Source: Branchiostoma floridae (lineage: Eukaryota > Chordata > Leptocardii > Amphioxiformes > Branchiostomatidae). From it: 64,000 nucleotides of DNA. This document shows, in pieces, positions 35,400 to 47,841 of this stretch; position 1 is the stretch's first letter; every line of letters starts with the position of its first letter. A model generated the notes under the pieces. That model saw nothing but the letters and a program-made list of their open reading frames with translations, made no database searches and was not told the DNA's origin. The position numbers were made by a program, and so were the translations under genes. The stretch is taken from the NCBI RefSeq assembly GCF_000003815.2, contig NC_049997.1:3084328-3148327 (forward strand), written 5' to 3'.

Positions 35400-35529
35400 T
35401 GCACCTGTGTGTGTGCGTGCATGTGTGTATGTATGTGTGTGTTTGTGTGTGTACATGTATGTGTTTATGTGTGTTTGTTCATGTATGTGTGTGTATGTGT
35501 GTGCGTGTGTCACGTTTGTGTGTGTGTGC

Positions 35530-35560
<31 letters not shown>

Positions 35561-35562
35561 GA
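35400..35562. repeat. TG-rich microsatellite
   Basis: (TG)n with TATG and CATG interruptions. The following 35563-35760 resembles the interior of the ACCTCCATGAAA repeat family. Confidence 0.9.
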
Positions 35563-35887
35563 AAGTATAATTTGGAAAGCTGTGGACGGATGCTGATGGT
35601 ATTTGGTAGGTCAGTATCATCGGGAACACGATGGTCTAAAGTCGAAAATTGGCCCTCTGGCGGCTCTCTTATATTCCGCAGCGAAAAGTCCTGTTTTGAT
35701 ATCTCGTTCGAAATCAAAAGGACGCATCCTTTACATTGGGGTACGTTTTGCTGATCGACGCAAAGCAAAAAGAGACTATTTTAGATTTAAGGGGCAAGTT
35801 GGACCGGTTTTTCATTGTGATGTATGTGACGAAACGTTTTCGACGAAAGCAACTACCAAAATGCACTTGTCGTTCGCTATTGTATGA

Positions 35888-35945
35888 AACAGATACCAAA
35901 CGTCCGAACAATTGTAAAACAGATACCAAACGTCCGAACAATTCA
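35888..35945. repeat. Direct repeat, two units
   Basis: AAACAGATACCAAACGTCCG occurs twice, 29 bp apart, each followed by AACAATT. Confidence 0.85.
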
Positions 35946-36839
35946 CGACAGTAAACCAACAATCCCCCCAACACGGCCCGGGTCAGGCCCGTGTCCCGGG
36001 TGATGGGATGATATCTGCAGAGATGGCTATATATAACCCCGGGTGGTTACTCGATCCCTCTCCGCTAAAGAATGACACCAGTCTACTCATACACATCACT
36101 CGCACAGTCCATAAACATCATCAATGAGCCATGGTACTCGTAACGTTTCTGTGGAGCTTTTCTCCATTTGGTATCCTCGTAAAGTCACACACAGGTCCTG
36201 ATGATGTATTGAACACGGGTGCAGAATTAAACGATGTTCCTGACGCTACCCGGTCAGTGGACGTGGCTTTAAATGTGTCATATTTCGCGAAAAGTCTAGT
36301 TTGCATCGGCGGTGTAAAAATACACAGCTTTACTCTAGCCACATCGAGTTCAAGAAAGTACCCCCAAAAAGTTTTTTTTCAATAAGTACAATGATTTTAG
36401 TCCAAGAAAATATTGCCTCTGATGGTTGTCTAGTCAATGTCCTGGCAACGTTATAAAGTTAACATGTACAAAAGTTGAAAGGAATAGCGGCAGTTCAAAG
36501 ACTACACGAAAAGGAAATGTTTATTTACCTTGTTCGATGTTTTATAAACAATTCCTATTTAGATGCTACGGTGATTACGTTAGTACTTTATTTCCACACA
36601 GAACATTATAAGTACATGTGTAATTTACCTTCATTTTTGTACAGCAGCTATGTTTGCCTACGATTGCAATAGTCTTCAAAAGTTTTAAGTCGTAAGTTTT
36701 GCCCAGGAATGCTATTTCCGGTTTGGTTATCTAGGTTTCTATCACAATACATAAGGGAAATAGCCTGCTCCAATTTTTCCAGTTGTCGAATGTCGCCGAC
36801 CATTCTAAAGGGTATAAATAAACAATGCGGTGTTGCCAC

Positions 36840-36915
36840 GTGCCGAGAGTTTAACGGAGAGTGAGTCAGACTCCCCACAGGGATTCATAGTCCAGGGTTC
36901 AAATCCCACTCAAAA
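36840..36915 (+). repeat. tRNA-like sequence
   Basis: B-box GGTTCAAATCC with a GAGTGAG/CCACTC pairing. A box and anticodon arm are not convincing. Confidence 0.25.
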
Positions 36916-37239
36916 CTTTTCAGAAGATGTTATCGTTTTCTTCTCTATGGTTGATTTACAGTACATCGACGTAGCCTCAGTGTCTTCTTAGATAATGATT
37001 TTACTGTGATTCCCATACTGATTGGCGAGGGTGAATAAAGCATAGAAACCGAGAAATCATAGGAGCCTCGTAAGTAGCATGACAATCAGGCTAACGCCGT
37101 CGTGGTCTTTGGTGAAAAAGTCACAGAGCTTTGTTATACATATGATATTGCTGTACCGATAAGATGTGTGTAAGTCAGTACGTGAACAGAAGAAAAGGAA
37201 AACGACAAAAAAAATAGCACATTTTCACCTCCACCCATA

Positions 37240-37650
37240 CATCATTCTTCCGGGTCAGTGACCTTAAGTCCCACTAGTCACACGAGATTTCGCGAGAACA
37301 CCTGTGGACAACGTGATGTCACGCAGGTGGCAGCCTCCATGTCTTCAGGGGACAATGCTTCGCTTTTGACAAATGGTTTACAGCGTCGCAACCCTCTGGA
37401 CTTTTCATCATTGGTCACGGCAAATTAGGCCACTTTCTGCAGGTTCTTCTCTGGCCGACAGGAAGCCCGCCCGGGGGACGGGGCTGGTCGGCGGTACCGG
37501 CACGTGTCCGTCCCGCCGTGTTTGTGTTAGCGCCCGGTGATCTCTCCCTCCCGACAACTCTGTGACAGCTCATAATTGGAACCGTGCCCGACATTGGGGA
37601 AGCGTGGCCGGGTAACTGGGCAAAACTCATCCGACGATTTTCCGGGTCGT
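37240..37650. promoter_or_regulatory. CpG-rich candidate regulatory block
   Basis: GC-rich stretch with CCCGCCCGGGGGACGGGG and a TCATAATTGG homeodomain-like site in an otherwise AT-rich region. No protein supported. Confidence 0.3.
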
Positions 37651-39235
37651 TCGACGTACAAAGACGTATTCAGTCCAGGTGTCACTGCCGCAAATTAACG
37701 GCAGTGTCTGGGGGGTGGGGTCGCCAGAGTCACATATGACAAGATGTGGGCTCTCTAACACGTCTACATGGAGGAGGGCCTGAATGACTCAAGGACGATT
37801 GACTTTAAAAGTCATGAGTAGGAGGGAAACGAAGGGAAACCCCGCAGAGAGCCAATAGATGACATCATTCCATTTTCCCTGTCACGTCTAACCAAATTAA
37901 ACCAAATCAAGCCAACCGTGGCAAAAAATATAAGATCTTTTGAAGTTCTATAGTAGCTTCTACATTCTTATAGAAAAGCGTTAATACTCCTGTACTTTGA
38001 AGAAAAAAATGGTCATAGTAAATTGGTGCAATTGACAATGGTAACGAAGACAATTAGGATTGTCTAAAAAAAAGACTAAATCACTCTATTTTCGCTAATG
38101 TTGTACTCTTTTCGATACACAATGGATTAAAAAAAGTCGACGCGTTAGATGGGCTATATTTTCTCCCAATTGACTTTATTTTGGTTACGCAGATTGGCAC
38201 AACATTTCTGTTATGAGATACATGTACAAATGTATGCAACAGGGGGACACGAGCAACACAGAAGAACCGCACAGGATTTTCCTTTTTTTTGCCTGAATGC
38301 AAAACGCTGCAAATGCGGTTTTCTTCCCGCCTATCGTAGATGGTTGGCTTTGTATTTTCCCCCGTTAATATATGTACATGTATATGTCTAAGAAGGGCAC
38401 ATCGCCCTACTTTTCTTACGTCTGTCTGACTATCATGGCATCACCGTGAAAGAAAAATCTTACTTCCATGCAGTCACTACGGTACATCAACGATGACAAT
38501 CAACAATGGGTACTTCTGCTGACCGAGTTGTGGGTTAAATGTTTTAACCTCATCGTGGTATAGCCCAGTAAAAGTTCTATCTCTAGTTTCCATGCCCCCT
38601 ATCACCAGAGGCAAAGAAACTGGCTCACTTGAACTCAGTCGGGCGAAACGCCGTTTTTCATCGGCCGAACGTTCTCAGAAGCTGTCTGAGATGTCAGAAC
38701 GTCGGAAGTGCCCGTCAGTACCAAGGGAAACTTTCTCCGACTCCTTACCAAACCCAAACATATTGTATAGCATAAGTTGTTTATTTAACCCTATATCAGC
38801 AGACGTGCTTGTGTCGGGGCTTTGTACAGAACTAGTATATACTAGTACGACACGTGTGCTAGACTGGTGCGATGTCAGGGCGACAACTTTAGTCTACAAA
38901 AGGACGTTTGGAGTCGGAACGCACGGGTAGTAAATCCACGATGGCGAGGCAGAGTTTCTAAAGACCACATGTTGTCCAGACCAGTGCATAGGAGATTTCT
39001 GTACAATCCTTTCAGAACTTCGCTATTAGCTATATATATAGATTTAATTTTTTCTACATAACTATTCATATCTTGTTTAATTCTAACCGACGTTAACTCT
39101 TTCTCTGTATTATGAACGAAATATTTCACCACGAATAGTTTGATAGGTATCAATAAAAAACAAATTGAGTTGACGTTCTTTTGTAAAACGTAATACATTT
39201 CGGTAAAGGGAAAGCTTCATGCCACATTGCTAGGA
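37651..39235. other. Intergenic DNA without supported features
   Basis: No repeat family or gene recognised. Confidence 0.4.
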
Positions 39236-39239
39236 ACTT

Positions 39240-39640
39240 TCAAAGCAAATTGTGACCTTCTTATCATCACCGTTTTTGGTGGGGAAGCAAGAAAAAACAC
39301 AGGACATACGATAAGAAGGTCACACTTTCCCCCAACAATCTCTACTTGGCTTGGAGAGTAGTTGGTCGGCTATTTCATGGATCCAGGGTAGGCTCACGCC
39401 GCTCACCCCAGATAAGAAGGTCACAATTTCCCAAACAATTGCTCTGTAGACTTTAACAGGCTCCCCAGAGGCGTTAGATGGCCACGGAGTACAGTTTGCG
39501 ACCTACTTGGAACCTGGTAGAGGCTAGCTGCTCGGTAGCCTGATAAAAGCTCGCTTATAGCAGCCCGCCCCGGCCTCCTAGAGGGGAGGGGCCAGTTACA
39601 GCCCTGGACGGCAGAGTTTTTGTCACACAAACTAGTTGGT
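39240..39640. repeat. Decayed hairpin-element cluster
   Basis: GTGACCTTCTTATC / GATAAGAAGGTCAC inverted pair (39252, 39310), a second GATAAGAAGGTCAC at 39412, and CCTGGTAGAGGCTAG at 39513. A related GTTACAGCCC block recurs at 51830-51960. Confidence 0.55.
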
Positions 39641-39669
39641 CGGCTCTTTCCAGGGTAGGCTCACCCCGC

Positions 39670-39910
39670 TAAAGGTGCACTCCCATTGCGTCATTGGGTC
39701 ATTGGGGGGTTTGTTCACTGCGTCACTGTTTTGTTATTTCTCCGATTTTTATGATTTAAATATTGCACAATACGTAAAAGTACGACTTAGAAGACGACAA
39801 AATACACAAAAAAATAAGAAAATTCGTTCTCTATCTCCGAAGTTAGATGAGTATCTTTCGAACCACGCAATGCCGCAAGCGTGCCCCAAGTCCGGTGAGA
39901 GTGCACCTTA
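39670..39910. mobile_element. MITE, TAAAGGTG family, copy 2
   Basis: Termini TAAAGGTGCACTC / GAGTGCACCTTA; interior shared with 29071-29315. Confidence 0.85.
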
Positions 39911-40090
39911 ACTGCGACAGTGACGCGGGCCGGCTGCGCGATCCCTGCGGGACTGATGGCGCACGAGCCCGGCCAGCTCCCGCCTCACCCCCGTCCGATC
40001 AATCCGTCCCGCTGTCCGTCCTGAGCCCTGACATGATCCGCCCGCCCACTCTTCTGACACGACATGTGGAAATTCACTTTCACTTGTGCC
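39911..40090. promoter_or_regulatory. GC-rich block, weak module-1-like
   Basis: CTGACATGATCCGCCCGCC and, further on, ACATGTGGAAATTCAC loosely recall MRF module 1. Weak. Confidence 0.2.
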
Positions 40091-40099
40091 CCGTGTTTA

Positions 40100-41040
40100 T
40101 GTGCGCGGCCTGTCGGACACGCCGAGTTATCAAACCGTTCATTTTCCAACTATCCATGTCAAAAGGGGTTATTGTGGTGGGGAACATCAATCATACAACT
40201 GGCATGTGTTTTAGATTTTAGATTTTAGGATCTACCACAGCGATGGGATCACGCCTATGGATACGTCCAAACTTTGACAAAAGTTGAATTGTACATGGAG
40301 TATTATAAAACACGCGGTATTTGGAACATGGTATTTTGGTATGGTATAACTATCTTCAAGTTAAATGGATGTCGGGTGAATTACGCACTATGCAAACGAT
40401 GGTTTTAATTTGATAAAGCGTTTTTGTTGTTATTGATGATATTTCCTTTCAAAGACGAATTCAACGCCTGCACGTGTCAAAATGTTATTTGCGTTATATA
40501 GACGAATAGAATGTGTCGTTTAGTCCAGTTTATTCCTCTTTGAGAGTACACGATTTTGATTTTTCTCTCTTAGCGTCGTCCAACAAGTGGAAGAACTTCA
40601 AGAAGGGAGCACGTCCGTACATACAGTGGTGAAACAAAGGCTCATTCACTAAAGGACTGACAATGACTCAGGTCAAGTCAAGACTTGTGCAGCGCCTACG
40701 CCTTCCACAGGTCAGCACAGTAACTCAGTCTGAAGGGACTCTGTCCGGAAGTAAAGTTTGTTGACTTTTCAAGTCCGTTTCGCTTTCTACGATCCCTATA
40801 CTTAACCCTGCTATATTAGTATGTGATTCTCAAATAAACAAACTTGGCTTGGTGTGGAAAGAGTTTACAGTAAGAAGCGCTAATAGCGCCCATAGTTCAG
40901 ATCCTATTTCAGGTGTGCACTGAGTACTTCGTCGTCTGAGTTTTAAACGGTCTGCCCCTGTAAACACTCCCAAGCATCAGTACCGTACTGACTCACAGGT
41001 AGCTTTTGTAGAAGTTGATAAACTGGTCCCCTTTAACCGT
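40100..41040. other. Intergenic DNA without supported features
   Basis: Nothing recognised. Confidence 0.4.
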
Positions 41041-42107
41041 GATTACCTCCATGAAATGTCATGGAGGTTATATTTTACCCAGCGTTTGTGTGTGTGTGTG
41101 TCTGTCTGTCAACAAGATAACTCAAGAACGGCTGGATGGATTAGTTTCATACTTGGTGTGTTGGTGAGGTGTGATGAAAGCTAGAAGTGATTAGATTTTG
41201 GGCCCCCTAGCGGCTTCCCTTGGTACTGCAGCGCAACTTCCGGTTTTGCTATCTCGTGTTCTGAACACGCTATGGTCACGATTTTTGAGTGTTAGATAGC
41301 TCTTGTGCTCAGGAATAAGGGACATAAGTTTTGGCCCCCTACCGACTAAGTTTGGGATAGCAGGGGCATTTTTGTCAAAAACTTCTGAAGCGGATAACTC
41401 AAGAAGGGAACAATGGATTTTCATGATTTTTGGTACGTAGGTACCTTATACAATGTTGTACAAGATAAGATACTAATTATGCAAAATAGGAGTAAATTTG
41501 CATAATTAATGGGAATATTCTATCATAGCAGTTTTTTCAATGTATCTCTTGTCCCGGACATGATATAGTTTTGACATTTGGGTGGTAGATAGCTTGCAGT
41601 GTCATGACAAAGTGGGGCAGAGTTCAGCCCCCTAACATGTAATTTTGGAACTACAGGGGCGTTTTTGTTATGACATTCCAAAGAGGATAACTGCAGAAAG
41701 GATTGACGGATTGGCATCATTTTAGGGGTGCAGGTAGCTTAGGCAAAGGTGTTCATAATGATATACATGTTATGCAAATGAGGACCTTATTTGCATAATT
41801 AATGAGGAAATTGTATAATACCATTATTAGCAATAACTGGACTTCAATAAATGTAACACTTATCAATTATGATAGATGGAATATAAGCAGATACCAAATA
41901 TGGTAATGAGGAACTTATTTGCATAATTTATGTAAAAATTGCAAAGCCGCTTTATGTCTAATGATTGGAATTTTATACTTGTGACATGTGTACGTTAGTC
42001 AATGATGAACAACACCACGCATAAATTATGTTAATGTGTTAGTCAATTGCATGAAATTTACAAAAGCTCTAAATTTTCATGGAGGTATGAGGTCGCCGAA
42101 CTCTAGT
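41041..42107 (+). mobile_element. ACCTCCATGAAA-family repeat, copy 3 (longest)
   Basis: Starts ACCTCCATGAAATGTCATGG and ends TTTCATGGAGGTATGAGGTC then CGCCGAACTCTAG. The interior has three related blocks with GATAACTC(A)AGAA..GG and AATTATGCAAA, so it is internally repetitive. Longest of the three copies at about 1.07 kb. Confidence 0.8.
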
Positions 42108-42950
42108 TTTTCTTTATTTTGCGAACATGTTTTGCCATTTATAGACCATGACATTTTTCCTAGGGTAGTTCAAAATGGAAATTGTGCTGTATGATAACGG
42201 TTGTGGTGAATTAGGTAATTTGGGCTGAACTCCCCGCTACCCAACCAGGTAGCCACCCCGTTTAGCGTCAGGAAGCGCTGCTGTCACTCCCCGATACCAG
42301 CATATACTACAGGGTTGACGGACACCTTGTGAAGATCTTTTAAAGTGATGTCATCGTCAGCCAATGAGCCACGTCGTTGGCAAGGACACGCAAAGGCAGC
42401 CAATTGGGCGGTCCGGTCAGTTTTCACGACTTGCCAAAAATTGTATCCCTGATCCATGGTTTGCTAATAATTTCGATAATAAACAACGCAGGAACTGGCA
42501 ATAAGATGGATATTATGGATGAACTTGAACCCCAGAGATAGTTGCACGAAATGTTGGAACATGTAAGATCGGTTCTCATCGTAAAAATCATTGTTATCGA
42601 GCTTAGAGGTCTTCATAAGAATGGACTGAACTCCTAAATATCTCAAGTGTATATGCCTCAGGATGTCTCATGCTGCAGCGATACATCAATTTATGTATTT
42701 TGCTTATCATGTGGCAGTATCATGGTATCCAGTGGAGTTATAAGAGTTGATGCCGTACTTGCCGTCGCCCTCTCAGACGGCTGATGGGAAATCTGACAAG
42801 TGTGATTGACAGCTCTCCTACCCCTATAGGCGTGACATGATGATAAATTACTTGTCTAATTTGTTGTTAATTTGATTGTATCTTGTCTGAGGGAGTACCT
42901 GACTTCTCTCCGTGAATTCGTCGTTTTATGTGTCTCTACGTACATTCATC
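42108..42950. other. Intergenic DNA with CCAAT-type motifs
   Basis: GCCAATGAGC and GCCAATTGGG near 42360-42405; no downstream gene found. Confidence 0.25.
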
Positions 42951-42957
42951 CGCTCAC

Positions 42958-43140
42958 TCATTCCTTTCATTCATCTATTCATTCATTCATTTATTTATTC
43001 ATTTATTCATTCATTCATTCATTCATTCATTCACACGCATACATGTGCTCACATACACTCATTCATTCACATACGTGTACTTAACCATGTTGCTGTTACT
43101 CACTCACTCACTCATCCACTCAATCACTCACTCACTCGTT
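42958..43140. repeat. ATTC and CACT tetranucleotide microsatellites
   Basis: (ATTC/ATTT)n to about 43032, further ATTCAC, then (CACT)n; open frames here are artefacts. Confidence 0.95.
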
Positions 43141-43289
43141 TCTTTGCGTATACGAAAATCTTATGGTTGCTAAATGATAATACGTACTGTATCTCACAGA
43201 TCTCTTTAACTGACCACATGTTGAGAAGGTGTATGTGTTTTGGGCGTACTCACCAAGCAGGGTTGATTTGGAAATTTGTGAACTTTTTC

Positions 43290-43441
43290 TCATATGTCGT
43301 ATTTTTCTGTCAGCTAAACACTGGAGCAGAAAAGTGTAGTGATGACACGAAGAAGAAGCAGCTAAACACTTGGATGGGTTAGCTGACAGAAAAAGACGGC
43401 ATATAAGAAAAAAAAGGTCACGATTTCCCCCATCAACTCTG
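43290..43441. mobile_element. Hairpin MITE related to the CTCTCCAAGCAGAG family
   Basis: TTTTTCTGTCAGCTAA / TTAGCTGACAGAAAAA inverted pair around CACTGG ... CACTTGG. The right end CCCATCAACTCTGCATGGAG resembles 59800-59820. Confidence 0.65.
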
Positions 43442-44682
43442 CATGGAGAGAAGGTGTGCGTAGGTGGTCCGATTAGACGCGGTCTCCTTTCGCCTCCCGT
43501 CAGCACCTTGTGCGTTTGGATGACATCCGTACAAATTCGGACCAGAGGAAACATAGCACCGTAAAATAAGAACCACACCCCAGGGTCACGGAGAGGTGGG
43601 GGGTCGCGGGGAGGACTCGGGGCAGGTCCTGATGGAGCCCGGGGGCAAAGGTCACCAAGGTTAAGGGTAAAGGTCAGGTGTAGTGTTGGGGGCAAAGTTC
43701 AGGTGTATACGGGTACATACGCCCGAACAATTCAAACATTAGATCTTTGTGTGTATTTTGTATTGTTGGTGATTTACACCTGGTCTGGAACTGTAGCGTC
43801 AGTTCTGCATATATCTCACCTTTATGCCAAGTTCACCTGAAATAAGTGTAACATATCTATTAGAACTATCCCAGTCCCCAATAAATATCCTCCCTATATG
43901 AGGTGCTAAAATCAACATAGGTCAAGTACATGAACAGAGGATATAAATGGATTACTTCGTTTAGGAATGATATCAGCGATAGCTATGCAGTACAAACAAG
44001 TATTTGCTGCCCTTGAAACCTACATTCCCACCACAAAGCCACTCAACTATACTGTAGCTTCGAATCTGTTACTTAATAGTTTCCATAGACTAGACCTCTG
44101 GCTCCAAATTTCCGGACCTATACAACTTATGCTCTACTCACTAAGGTTTGTCTTTTAGCTTGTCGTTTCATTTGACTTTGACTTTGACTGTATATTTATA
44201 CTGTACATTTGAAGTATACGTTAACCAGTTGAGTCAATCATCGGTGTATTTAATGAGAAGTGTAAATGCAGGTTTGTGCTCGCACCCGATATCAGCTATC
44301 AGCTAAGCTATCTGAGTTTGCCATGTATTGTATTGTCTGCAATTTCGATAAATTTAAAACATTGCTGTACAAGTTTTGATACCCAATTACTTCATCGAGC
44401 TAAAGAAGCCATTGACAGGACCTTGGGAACATGTTGTAATGTCATGGTCAAGTGCAACAAGAGATGAGATTCGCGCTCTGTGATTTTCCCACAATCTTGG
44501 AAAGTATTATCAACCCAAACATGTCCAGTTCGCCTGTATAGGTCAGTCTGCATATGTGGGAATGTCCATTCTTGTCGTGAGTTCTCGCAACTCTCACGGC
44601 CCTGATAAGGACATACCGGAGCCAGCCCTAAAACGTTCGCAATGAGCTAAGCCTCTACCTTTCAGAGGAGACCTACAAAACC
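43442..44682. other. Intergenic DNA without supported features
   Basis: GC-rich patch near 43560-43660, otherwise AT-rich; no gene supported. Confidence 0.4.
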
Positions 44683-44834
44683 NNNNNNNNNNNNNNNNNN
44701 NNNNNNNNNNNNNNNNNNNNNNNNNNNNNNNNNNNNNNNNNNNNNNNNNNNNNNNNNNNNNNNNNNNNNNNNNNNNNNNNNNNNNNNNNNNNNNNNNNNN
44801 NNNNNNNNNNNNNNNNNNNNNNNNNNNNNNNNNN
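44683..44834. other. Assembly gap (152 N)
   Basis: Run of N; no inverted repeat noticed at its flanks. Confidence 1.
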
Positions 44835-45349
44835 GATAGACTTGTTTGTTTGTATGTACTACTAGTATGTGACATTTGAAGCTACAAACCTTACATCGAA
44901 CGTCTGAGTAATGCTTATCATGTTGGTGATTAAAACGCAAATAATTCAGCATCAAACTAAAACTATAAGATCAGCCAGTAACATTTCCTTACCACTACCA
45001 GATAATTTTGCATGTTACACTTGTAAGAACACCGTTAATATTTTTGTATTCAGTACAAACTGCCCAAAACACAACTGATAGGACCGATAAAGTGTGGTCT
45101 ATGTGGACAGGTGGCCAGGATTCTCAATAATGAATCTTCGTACCAATAACAAAAATATCTACGGGCCCACCTAAATATGGTCACATTTACAATTACAAGG
45201 TGGTCCTCATGTAGAGGTGGTCACTTGTACAGGTTTGACTGTACCCTCGATAAACAAGTCAATCTTTGAACACCTGAACAGGGAGTGTTGTGTATCAGTG
45301 GGGTTCAAGCGCAGCCGGCGCCAAACTGACCATGTCGGAAACTCTGATC

Positions 45350-45440
45350 TTTTGGCGTAGTGGTTTGAGGTGCTGGGCAAGATTTGTGGTCTGGCGCCCG
45401 GGTTCGAATCCCGGAAGCCAGGAGACGGACTGTTCTCCTC
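45350..45440 (+). repeat. tRNA-derived SINE head or tRNA-like sequence
   Basis: A box TGGCGTAGTGG and B box GGTTCGAATCC at normal spacing. The sequence before the A box does not pair as a clean acceptor stem, so a SINE is preferred over a tRNA gene. Confidence 0.5.
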
Positions 45441-46300
45441 TTTCTCTCATTCTTACACTTGTCGGCTAGCTCGTACCGGTGACCTGCTCGGGCTTGTCAT
45501 GGAGTGATGGACCAGACCTTTGATGACTCCTGACACGTTCCGTCCACACTCTCCTTCTTATACTTGTTTACAACAGTACGGATACTCATGATGACAGTCA
45601 CAATGACATTAGCCGCCAAATTAAGCCGGTCTATATCCAGAGAAAGCCCCAATGACGCTAACCAACATCGCTCAGAATCATTGTGAAGGAATGCAGTTCT
45701 GCCCCTGTTGAGCTGAACACCGTTCCCTGTAGAGTGGTTGAGGGCAGACGTCTCTTGTCTCGTGTGAACAAAGATGACACTGTTCTTCCGTCAGGCCCAT
45801 CTATGGGCATGTTCACCGCCTCCAGTCCTGTATCTCCGCACTGCGGATTAGTACACCAGCCAGGAGAGGTCAGGGGTCAACAGCAGGGTCAGAGATCAGT
45901 GAAAGTGAACGCCGCTTGTCAGATAGATAAACGAGGGAACAGTCAGTAACAATACCTCACCGGCAACCCTGAGATTTACAGCACCAATCTGTGTACTGCC
46001 TTCAGACTGAATCATTCTGAGATGTTACTTCTGTCTAGATTGCTCATATTAAACTGGATCTTACCCCTCAGGCTAGTTGATAAAGAATCAGCAATAAGTC
46101 ATTGTTGTTCTGGATTTTTCCCATGCATTATTTCAGCCAATAATTTCTACCATCAACAGTAGGCAAACAAACCCGAAAACATATATTGTTGTTTCGTTGC
46201 GTTTCGAAAGAACAGACTTGAAAGACTTGTACAGGAAACACCTTAAAAAGAATCACTGAACGTCTCAAAGCATTGCGCAAAACGATAAGGCTTTCGGTAG
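45441..46300. other. Intergenic DNA without supported features
   Basis: An 88-residue open frame at 45683-45949 has no domain or splice support. Confidence 0.35.
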
Positions 46301-46560
46301 CTATTTCTAATTAGCTTTTAATTAGTCTGTGGTCTCGGCTGGTCTGTCGGCACGATTGGGATCGACTTACACAACCCTCCCGATCGGTAATGAGAGCCCT
46401 CGCTATCAACTCTCGGGATACTAATGAACTTAAATAGGTGGAACTATACAATCGGCTTTGTTTACAGTCTCCTGCCGGAGGCTTTGGTCAGGTCTCTGGG
46501 GGGAATGTCCAAAAGGCCGCGCATTGCTCCATGGGAAGTATCGGGTGACACGCTATCAAA
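46301..46560. promoter_or_regulatory. Candidate regulatory block 3' of MRF-C
   Basis: CTAATTAGCTTTTAATTAG (paired homeodomain cores), then a CpG-bearing stretch with CCCTCCCGATCGG and CTTAAATAGGTGG. 1.3 kb beyond the MRF-C stop. Confidence 0.3.
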
Positions 46561-46960
46561 TGTAAAGAAAACAAAGCGGTGAGTTAATTTTGGAGGAGTT
46601 GGCGACATTTGAGATGAGAGGGTGCTGATGACTCTGGAAAATTCAGACGGTTCAGACAGGATATTTTTAGTCGTGCAGAGGAGCATCTTCCACTGGCAGT
46701 GTATCAAATATTCATTGTCGTTGAGTTATGACTGTTAACAAAATACTGTATGCATATTACAGGGGCCCTTAACATCAGTATGGCTATCAAGTCAAGTCAA
46801 CAAAAAAGCAGGCAAAAGCTTTAACCAGTTAAATAACATAAAGAAACCGTCTTGAAATATTCTTTATCATTCCTCTACTCCAAAATTCCAACATCATTCT
46901 ACTTTTTTTTGGTACACGACCTAAACTGGAGTCAACACTCCTACCTGGCCGAAGTTACGT

Positions 46961-47316
46961 ATACTCAACTCTACTCTACTCTAGTTTACTCTACTCTGCT
47001 CTGCTCTACTCTACTCTGCTCTGCTCTGCCCTACTCTGCTCTACTCTACTCTACTCTACTTTGCTCTACTCTACTCTACTCTACTCAGAGTGCTCTACTC
47101 TACTCTACTCTGCTCTGCTCTACTCTGCTCTACTCTACTTTGCTCTACTCTACTTTGCTCTACTCTACTCTACACTACTTTACTTTGCTCTACTCTAGTC
47201 TACTCAGTAATCTGCTCTGCTCTACACTTCTCTGCTCTGCTCTACTCTACTCTGCTCTGCCCTACTCTGCTCTGCTGTGCTCTGCTGTACTCTCTAATCT
47301 ACTCTATTCTACTCCT
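46961..47316. repeat. CTCTA/CTCTG pentanucleotide satellite
   Basis: About 350 bp of (TCTAC/TCTGC)n in which position 4 alternates A and G. Lies downstream of MRF-C. Confidence 0.95.
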
Positions 47317-47371
47317 TAACGATCATATGATTTTATTAATAAAACTGAACACGTTACGCATCGAAACAGAC

Positions 47372-47377
47372 TTTATT
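47372..47377 (-). terminator. Candidate poly(A) signal of MRF-C
   Basis: TTTATT on plus = AATAAA on minus, about 470 bp after the MRF-C stop; another lies at 47332-47337. Confidence 0.4.
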
Positions 47378-47841
47378 AGAAATTGTTTACATAAGTCTTG
47401 TAGAGGATAGGTAGGATTACAAACAGTTCACATATATATTTACATTTGAAACAATATATATTTCAGGAAAACGGTCAAGGCTCGCCCAATATCTGAGTAA
47501 ATCATAGCATGATCATGGGATAGGTAAAATGCAGCGATTTTATATCAAGCCAAGGTGGAAACAGACAATACAGTCATGAACAGTGACTCACAGGTAAATA
47601 CATTAAGTACTTATTAATATAAGAATGTAAATGTACAAAAGGAATAAAAAGTACGAATATATACTTGAATCTCAACAGAAAAGTATACATATAACTGTGA
47701 CGGGGAAATAACAGAGATATCTCTGTAGAAATATTACATAGCAAATATATCTTTAATACATGTATATCAAATACAGTAGACGGAAAATTCAAATATCTTA
47801 TCGACAAAAGCTGGAAATATGGGGTCAATTCTCGTGACGTT

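Noticed and set aside
30159-35754. Cys/Val-rich and Thr/His-rich frames at 30.2, 31.5 and 35.4 kb
   Set aside because: All are microsatellite translations.
35603-35887. C2H2-like FHCDVCDETFS segment
   Set aside because: Only half a zinc finger, no second histidine at the right spacing, and the area resembles the interior of a repeat family.
45350-45440. Functional tRNA gene
   Set aside because: A and B boxes are good, but the acceptor and anticodon arms do not pair cleanly by eye; SINE head preferred.
46852-47410. Leu/Ser/Tyr-rich frames of up to 155 residues
   Set aside because: Translation of the CTCTR pentanucleotide satellite, which lacks stops in these frames.
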